This document shows positions 58,633 through 64,000 of a stretch of 64,000 nt of DNA, piece by piece; the first letter of the stretch is position 1; each line of letters starts with the position of its first letter. Position numbers and translations under genes: made by a program. The notes below the pieces were generated by a model that saw nothing but the letters and a program-made list of their open reading frames with translations, was not told the DNA's origin and did no database searches. Source of the DNA: Onchidella celtica (lineage: Eukaryota > Mollusca > Gastropoda > Systellommatophora > Onchidiidae). Location of the stretch: contig OZ007579.1 in NCBI GenBank assembly GCA_963931925.1, positions 43,331,857 through 43,395,856 of the forward strand, given 5' to 3'.

Positions 58633-61551
58633 TACTACTACTATTTCCTGTTGCACCCACTGGTGCTTAGGGCAGCAACAAAGGATCTCCAGCCCTGTCT
58701 GTCCTGGGCCATCTTTGCGAGAGTTCCCCATGAGTGATTGAAGGATTTCATCTCTGCCTCGATTGTTCTCCGCCAGGTTGCCTTGGGTCTGCCTCGCTTG
58801 CGCCGTCCCTCCGGTGTCCACTGAAGTGCTGTTTTGGTTATAGAATTTGCTTCCTTTCGCAGCACGTGTCCAAGCCATCTCCATCGTCTCTTCGTGATGA
58901 TGTTGGCTATTTCTTCTTGCTTGCATCGCCTTAGTAGTTCCTGATTAGAAATCTTGTTTGGCCAAAAGATGCGGAGAATCCTACGAAGACATGTGGTGTG
59001 GAAGGAAGACAACTTGGCGAGATCACCTTCTGTCATTCGCCAACACTCTGATCCATACAGGAGTGTGGATAGGACACAGCTTTGGTACAGTCTGATCTTG
59101 GTGTTGATGCCGTATTGTGTCGATTTCCAGATGTTGCTCATACTTTGAAAGACAGCCCTTGCATTTCCCAGCCTACTTTGGATGTCCTCCTTTGTGCCAC
59201 CCTCTGGTCTGATAATGCTACCAAGGTATTTAAATTTGTCCGTCGTGGTGAGGTTCTTGTCATCTACTTGCACTGGTGCTGGAGTGTCTACATTTAGGGT
59301 CATAATCTCTGTCTTCTTCTGGCTAATCCGAAGGCCTACTTTGCATCCAAAATTATGTAGTCTCTGCGTCTTATCTTGCATATGTTGGTGACTATGTGAC
59401 AATAGCGCAAGGTCATCCGCAAAGTCCAAATCCTCTAGGTTGTCGAAGAGTGTCCATCTGATGCCTCTTGGTGCATCCTCTGTAGTTTTCCGCATAATCC
59501 AGTCGATTACGAGGTTAAACAAAATTGTTGACATCACACATCCTTGCCGTACACCAGTTTTCACTTCAAAGGATGCATCACTGTTTCCGACACTGCAACT
59601 GAAGTTCTTGTAAAAGCTTTTGATGAGTTCAACAAGCTTGCTGGGAATCCCATAGTGTCGAAGAATGCGCCATATACTCTCTCTGTGGATGCTGTCGAAG
59701 GCCTTTTCGAAGTCAACGAAGTTCACATAGAGCTGCCTTTGCCATTCTGAACACTGTTCTATGATGTTTCGGAGTGTGAAGATCTGGTCAATGCATCCTT
59801 TCCCCTTTCGGAATCCGGCCTGTTCCTTTCTCAGTGTCTTGTCCACAGCATCTGACATACGTTGCACAATGATCTTGGCAAGGATTTTGCTGGGTATAGA
59901 AAGGAGAGTGATACCACGCCAGTTGTTGCAATTGCTGAGTGCTCCTTTCTTGGGTATTTTCACTATTCTGCCTTCATTCCAGCTCTTTGGTACTGCTTCT
60001 GCTTCCCAGATAGCTGTGAACAGTGGCTGAAGGATGGTGGCTGACTGATCCGGATCTGCTTTGAACAGTTCTGCAGTCAAGTTGTCTTTTCCTGGGGCTT
60101 TGCTGTTTTTTAGGCTCTTTATTGCTGCCACTATCTCTTCTTTCTTTGGTGGATCTATGTTGATGTCAAGGTCTTCAGCAGCATCTTGTATTATTATTCT
60201 ATCTTCAGGTGGTGGCCGGTTTAGTAATTCCTGAAAGTGCTCTGTCCAGCGTGTATCCTGTTCTCGTTCTGTAGTCAGTAGTTTCCCATTCTTGTCTTTG
60301 ATTGGAACACTTGGTCTTCCACCGTACTTGCCACAAATGCGCTTAGTGATCTTGTGGAGCTTACCCTGTTCTCCTCTTGCTGCTGCCTCCTCCGCATCTG
60401 CCGCTAGCTGTTCCATGGCTTCTCGTTTATCTTTCTTTACTAGTCTCTTCACTTTCTTATTTAACTCTGTGTAGCTATGTTGGTACCTCTCTTTCAGCCT
60501 TTCCGATTTCACTTGTAGGAGTTTCTTTTTCATGACTTTCCTCTCCTCGATCACATCCCATGTTCTTTGTTGGATCCACTCCTTGCTTTTCCCTTTCTCA
60601 TTAAATCCAAGGCAGGCTACACTGCTCTCTGTGTACACTGTAGTTACTCTTTTCCACTCTGAATCGATTCCTCTTTCTTTAGGGTTGTTCTTATCAGACT
60701 CTCGTAGAGCCTGGAATCGGTTCTTGACTTGTATGTTGAAGGCATTTCTAACACTTGCATCTCTCAGTTTCTGAATATTAAGGTGTCTTTGCTTTGATGT
60801 CTTGATTCCGGTCTTGTTCAGTTTAATTTTGATAAGTGCTGCCACTAGATGGTGGTCGCTGGCTACGTCAGCTCCTCTTTTCACTTTCACATCTAGAAGG
60901 GATCGTCTCCACATACCGTTGATCATCAAATGGTCTATTTGGTTCTTGTCTCTTCCATTTGGAGAATTCCATGTGAGTTTGTGAATTTCTCTGTGTGTGA
61001 AAAGGGTCCCTCCGATGACTAAGTTGTTCAAGGCACAAAAATCCACAAGCCTTTCTCCATTGTCATTCCTTGTTCCAGTTCCATGTTTTCCCATTACTCT
61101 TTCATAATTTATATCATCTTTACCTACCTTAGCATTGAGGTCTCCCATGACAATGATGAGATCATGCCGTGGCGTCATGTCCATTTCCCCCTGGAGTTGT
61201 TCATAAAAGTCGTCTTTGTCTGTGTTGTCGTTTTCGTTGGTTGGTGCATAACATTGGATGACAGTGATGTTTGTGTGTCGTCCTTTCATCCTCATCCTCA
61301 TCAGTCTGCTATTGACTGGTTTCCACTCCAACAAGCATTTGTCCAGTCCTTTCTTTAGGATGATGGCTACTCCTTCATGATGTTGGTCATCCTCTCTTCC
61401 AGAGTAGAGAACGGTTTCTCCAGTGGATGTTTTGATCCTTCCAGATCCAGTCCATCTGCTCTCACTTACACCCAGGATGTGTAGGTTGTAGCGCCTCATC
61501 TCTGATGTTACTTGTGCTAACTTACCCGATTCATACATTGTTCTAACATTC
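58633..61551 (-). mobile_element. Nearly complete, recent RTE-type LINE
   Basis: 2.9 kb on the minus strand, flanked by a perfect 14-bp target-site duplication, CATGTACTAAGTAC (58619-58632 and 61552-61565). The 5' end is cut at the first endonuclease motif (TGGAATGTTAGAACA, reading WNVRT, overlaps the TSD), so only the extreme N-terminus is lost. The 3' end is a TAG repeat directly after the last sense codon. The open frame and perfect TSD indicate recent insertion. Confidence 0.95.
58641..61538 (-). CDS. RTE-type endonuclease-reverse transcriptase, intact frame
   Basis: 965 codons from the first available ATG (61538) to TAG at 58643-58641. The apurinic-type endonuclease shows ILGVSESRW (Glu26), CYAPT (~97-101), MGDLNAKVG (~131-139), NQIDHLMI (~199-206) and SDHH (~227-230). 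RT follows: NNWRGITLLSIPSK, AGFRKGKGCIDQI, VNFVDFEKAFDSI (Asp609), GVRQGCVMSTILFN and DLDFADDLALL (Asp708-Asp709). The C-terminus has RRWRWLGHVLRKE and KRGRPKATWRRT. Length and wording fit the RTE clade, whose endonuclease is often annotated as craniofacial development protein 2-like. The usual GTWNVRTM start is truncated: VRTM is present, but no in-frame ATG precedes it before a stop. The protein may lack a few N-terminal residues but otherwise has all catalytic positions. Confidence 0.93.
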   Translation of the reverse strand: MYESGKLAQVTSEMRRYNLHILGVSESRWTGSGRIKTSTGETVLYSGREDDQHHEGVAIILKKGLDKCLLEWKPVNSRLMRMRMKGRHTNITVIQCYAPTNENDNTDKDDFYEQLQGEMDMTPRHDLIIVMGDLNAKVGKDDINYERVMGKHGTGTRNDNGERLVDFCALNNLVIGGTLFTHREIHKLTWNSPNGRDKNQIDHLMINGMWRRSLLDVKVKRGADVASDHHLVAALIKIKLNKTGIKTSKQRHLNIQKLRDASVRNAFNIQVKNRFQALRESDKNNPKERGIDSEWKRVTTVYTESSVACLGFNEKGKSKEWIQQRTWDVIEERKVMKKKLLQVKSERLKERYQHSYTELNKKVKRLVKKDKREAMEQLAADAEEAAARGEQGKLHKITKRICGKYGGRPSVPIKDKNGKLLTTEREQDTRWTEHFQELLNRPPPEDRIIIQDAAEDLDINIDPPKKEEIVAAIKSLKNSKAPGKDNLTAELFKADPDQSATILQPLFTAIWEAEAVPKSWNEGRIVKIPKKGALSNCNNWRGITLLSIPSKILAKIIVQRMSDAVDKTLRKEQAGFRKGKGCIDQIFTLRNIIEQCSEWQRQLYVNFVDFEKAFDSIHRESIWRILRHYGIPSKLVELIKSFYKNFSCSVGNSDASFEVKTGVRQGCVMSTILFNLVIDWIMRKTTEDAPRGIRWTLFDNLEDLDFADDLALLSHSHQHMQDKTQRLHNFGCKVGLRISQKKTEIMTLNVDTPAPVQVDDKNLTTTDKFKYLGSIIRPEGGTKEDIQSRLGNARAVFQSMSNIWKSTQYGINTKIRLYQSCVLSTLLYGSECWRMTEGDLAKLSSFHTTCLRRILRIFWPNKISNQELLRRCKQEEIANIITKRRWRWLGHVLRKEANSITKTALQWTPEGRRKRGRPKATWRRTIEAEMKSFNHSWGTLAKMAQDRQGWRSFVAALSTSGCNRK

Positions 61552-61565
61552 CATGTACTAAGTAC

Positions 61566-62499
61566 ATGCAGTTCTCAAAGGTTATAGAAAATCGTTCCTC
61601 ATTGAGGGCTAGGACGACGAATGTTACAGGTTTACATTGCCAGTGTACATAGCTAGATTGTTCGATACTATAGCGATATCCTACAAAGAAGCAAGTTTTT
61701 ATAAACACGCCACCGAGATTTGCTATGGACATGTTCGATTACTATTGTACTCGATGGTCTTGCAATTACAAGTTCATCATAACCACTGTGAATCACTTCG
61801 ATTCTGTGTCTAGAGCAAACTGCTGATGCATGATGTTTTCACCATGATATGTACTTATTTATTACATCAAAATTGAGTTCGGCACCGCCATGCAATGCCC
61901 TGCTGCTATTTTGAGTAAAAGTAGGTTTTTTTTAATAGAAAAAAAAAATCGGAGAAATGCAAGTTCTTCTAATTCAAGTGAAATAACACCGTGTCCATTA
62001 AAAAAAAAATAAAAAATTAAATTAGTCGTTTTTCGAACATTGTTTCATTTTTTTTTCTTTGTGAACCTGAAGGTTTTTGATAAACGAAAGCTTGTTGTTG
62101 TTTTCTCATTTCTAATTCTTTTGTAATTTATTGTATAATCTTTTCATTATTTGTTTCTGTCGCGGGATTTTGTAAACTACAACTTTTTTCTCATAGTTTT
62201 TCTGCCATATTTTAATTATGTTCTGCAACGTGACCTGGTGAGATCTGATCAGCGGATCTAGGTAGGAACGATGTCATTCCTATGTGCAAACGACTTCAAC
62301 CCTGCGCGTTGGATTCCTGTGAGATTGCGGGCTGGATTAACAGTTCGCTCTAACAACAAAAGCCTCAAAACTTCTCAGGGACAGACTGCTGAGAAAGAGT
62401 TTCCAATGGCTGTCTATGCATAAGAACCAGTAAACAGATAGGCACATTGAAAAATCAACAAACACAGAAAATAATTAAAAACAAAAAATCAACAAACTA
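61566..62499. other. Intergenic sequence right of the LINE
   Basis: AT-rich with A- and T-runs at about 61925-62060. No gene or repeat recognised. Confidence 0.55.
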
Positions 62500-62664
62500 A
62501 AGCTGTGTTTTCATGTGTACGGAACCGAAAACGTCAAATGAAACATTAAAAATCCATCAAGTAGTAAAAAGAAAGATGCGTCCGATGAGTGCAGCAACGG
62601 GGGCACAACTTGGTGGATTTTTGACGTTTCCGTTTTCGTTTCAGCACACATGAAAACACAGCTT
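62500..62664. mobile_element. MITE with perfect 19-bp terminal inverted repeats
   Basis: 165 bp between AAGCTGTGTTTTCATGTGT (62500-62518) and ACACATGAAAACACAGCTT (62646-62664). The inner arms also pair in part (GAAAACGTCAAA and TTTTTGACGTTTCCGTTTTC). A relative lies at 17550-17690. The target duplication is unclear. Confidence 0.8.
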
Positions 62665-64000
62665 AAGTCTCTGCTAAGCCAAATGTCTGTGTTGGTACAT
62701 CTAATTTGTATTTCAAAACAATACGCGCACAGGTCAAGCTGTTCTGTTTAATATTCTGCCACTGTCTGAGTCCGGAATATTTTTGCCGGTTTTGCTGGTG
62801 AATTCAGCTCGTTCATGAATAATAACTTACATCAATGCGTGGGCTTTTTGCCAGGAGGAGGCAAAGCTGAATATCGTCTGCTCTACAATGAAACCACGCA
62901 AGTGAAATCGCACATCATTTTGTTTTATGTTTTCAACTGATTAAGATCGAGTGGAATGTTTCAAATGTTTATTTACATACTAAAAATGTATGTAAGATAA
63001 GAATTATATTTCAATTAAAACTGTTCCTTCTATTTATTTTCTTCGCCTGAAAAGTTACGACTTTCGCACTTGCTCGGTTTCATGAGATGATCAGCGATAT
63101 GTCAGAGTTACATAAGACAAGATAACTCTGTAGACAGGAGAGACAGAATATTGTCTGCTCTCGGCTTTAGATGTTCTTGTTAACGAAACAATTGCCAAAA
63201 AGAACAATAAAATATAAAACAAAAAAGGTGGAAGGAAAAAAAAAAAACACCAGCAGTTATGCAACCACAGAGTGACAGAGAAGTGAACAAGTCAGTGCAG
63301 AGTTATGTGTGTGTTCGTTTGGGTGTACGTGGTCTGTCTTTCTACCCTTTCTCCCTTTAGTACATACCCGACGATACACAAAGCTCGCTATTCACATACT
63401 TTACTACTTGTCCAAGCATTTCATATCCTTGGAATCTTTACACACATCTCAATCTTAACCTTTTTCGTTATTATTTTTAATTCTATTTTTTAATAATTAT
63501 CAGGAATTTCGTGCGTGATGTTAAGACAAACAGATTTCACAAGAAATACGGCAGCGCATTCCATTCGCGGTTTCCAGTGACGCGAACGAAAACTGGAATG
63601 TGTAAGCCCTCAACAGAATTTGTTCACAAACACTGGCACTGTCTTCCTTCCTCCTCTTATCCGCCCTCCACAGCCCCTCCCCCCCCTCCTACTCCTCCGC
63701 CTCTCTACGCCTAGCCCTCACCACATATCCACATAATTATGGTTATCCAACACAAACAAAAACTGGAGAGAGCAAATCCTCAGCAAAATACACGTCTACA
63801 TCCTTTTGGCACTGTCTCCCTTCTTTATTCATCCCCCTCTCTCCAGCTCCCTCACCCCCCCCCCTCCCGGACACACTCACATACAAAAAAAAATTGTAGC
63901 ATGCAAAAGCTCAACAAAAATTAATGCATTCATATCCTTTTGGCACGACCGCCCGTCTTTTCTCAATCCCCCCCTCCCGAAATTAAAACAACATTAGAAC
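62665..64000. other. Intergenic sequence to right edge
   Basis: No gene supported. The last 350 bases hold two related segments: CCTCAACAGAATTTGTTCAC, CACTGGCACTGTCTTCCTTC and C-rich tails near 63610-63710 resemble CCTCAGCAAAATACACG and TTTTGGCACTGTCTCCCTTC near 63779-63860, and again near 63910-63970. This suggests a short tandem repeat of about 130-160 bases. Confidence 0.5.

Overview
This is a stretch of animal nuclear DNA. It has spliced genes with GT-AG introns, AT-rich non-coding sequence, long microsatellites and many transposon classes. The poly(A)-binding protein is clearly metazoan. Recurrent motifs such as AGGCCTAC and TAGATCTAGATC, together with the LINE and SINE types, make a lophotrochozoan, most likely a gastropod mollusc, my best guess. 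The taxon is an inference, not a demonstration.

Left third (1-32.3 kb): ten exons of a cytoplasmic poly(A)-binding protein gene (PABPC1-like) lie on the + strand from 1076 to 18511. Exon 1, with the start codon and most of RRM1, is off the left edge. A long 3'UTR ends near an AATAAA at 20539. The 3' half of the gene (exons 6-11, introns, 3'UTR and flank) is repeated in tandem at about 22.4-32.3 kb as a broken copy with a frameshift, two nonsense codons and a half-deleted exon. Comparing the two copies gives empty sites for several transposons, so their boundaries and target-site duplications (TSDs) can be read directly: a Rex1-like LINE, a 3.6-kb TTAA element and a 1.5-kb terminal-inverted-repeat (TIR) element are only in copy 1, and a 1.4-kb TIR element is only in copy 2.

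Middle (32.3-48.3 kb): a hAT-type MITE, a Helitron Rep N-terminal fragment, and a decayed Jockey-superfamily LINE with a 2A-like motif and a PHD finger. These are followed by a seven-exon minus-strand gene (48272 to 42520). All seven exons splice in frame to a 204-residue secreted protein with a signal peptide, a predicted mature N-terminal histidine and a C-terminal GPI-anchor-like tail. Its layout resembles copper 'histidine brace' proteins of the LPMO-like X325/BIM1 type. I consider this the least familiar and most interesting locus. A degenerate inverted copy of its first exon sits inside its own intron 4, and its first three introns are filled with tetranucleotide microsatellites.

Right third (48.3-64 kb): GAT, TTCA and other simple repeats, two unassigned candidate exons, a Ty3/gypsy retrotransposon lacking its 5' LTR and most of gag but keeping a 3' LTR, and an almost complete RTE-type LINE on the minus strand. 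The LINE has an intact 965-codon reading frame and a perfect 14-bp TSD. A 3'-terminal copy of the same LINE, with no difference seen, lies at 53-446, so the family was active recently. The remaining sequence holds small inverted-repeat elements and no gene I can support.
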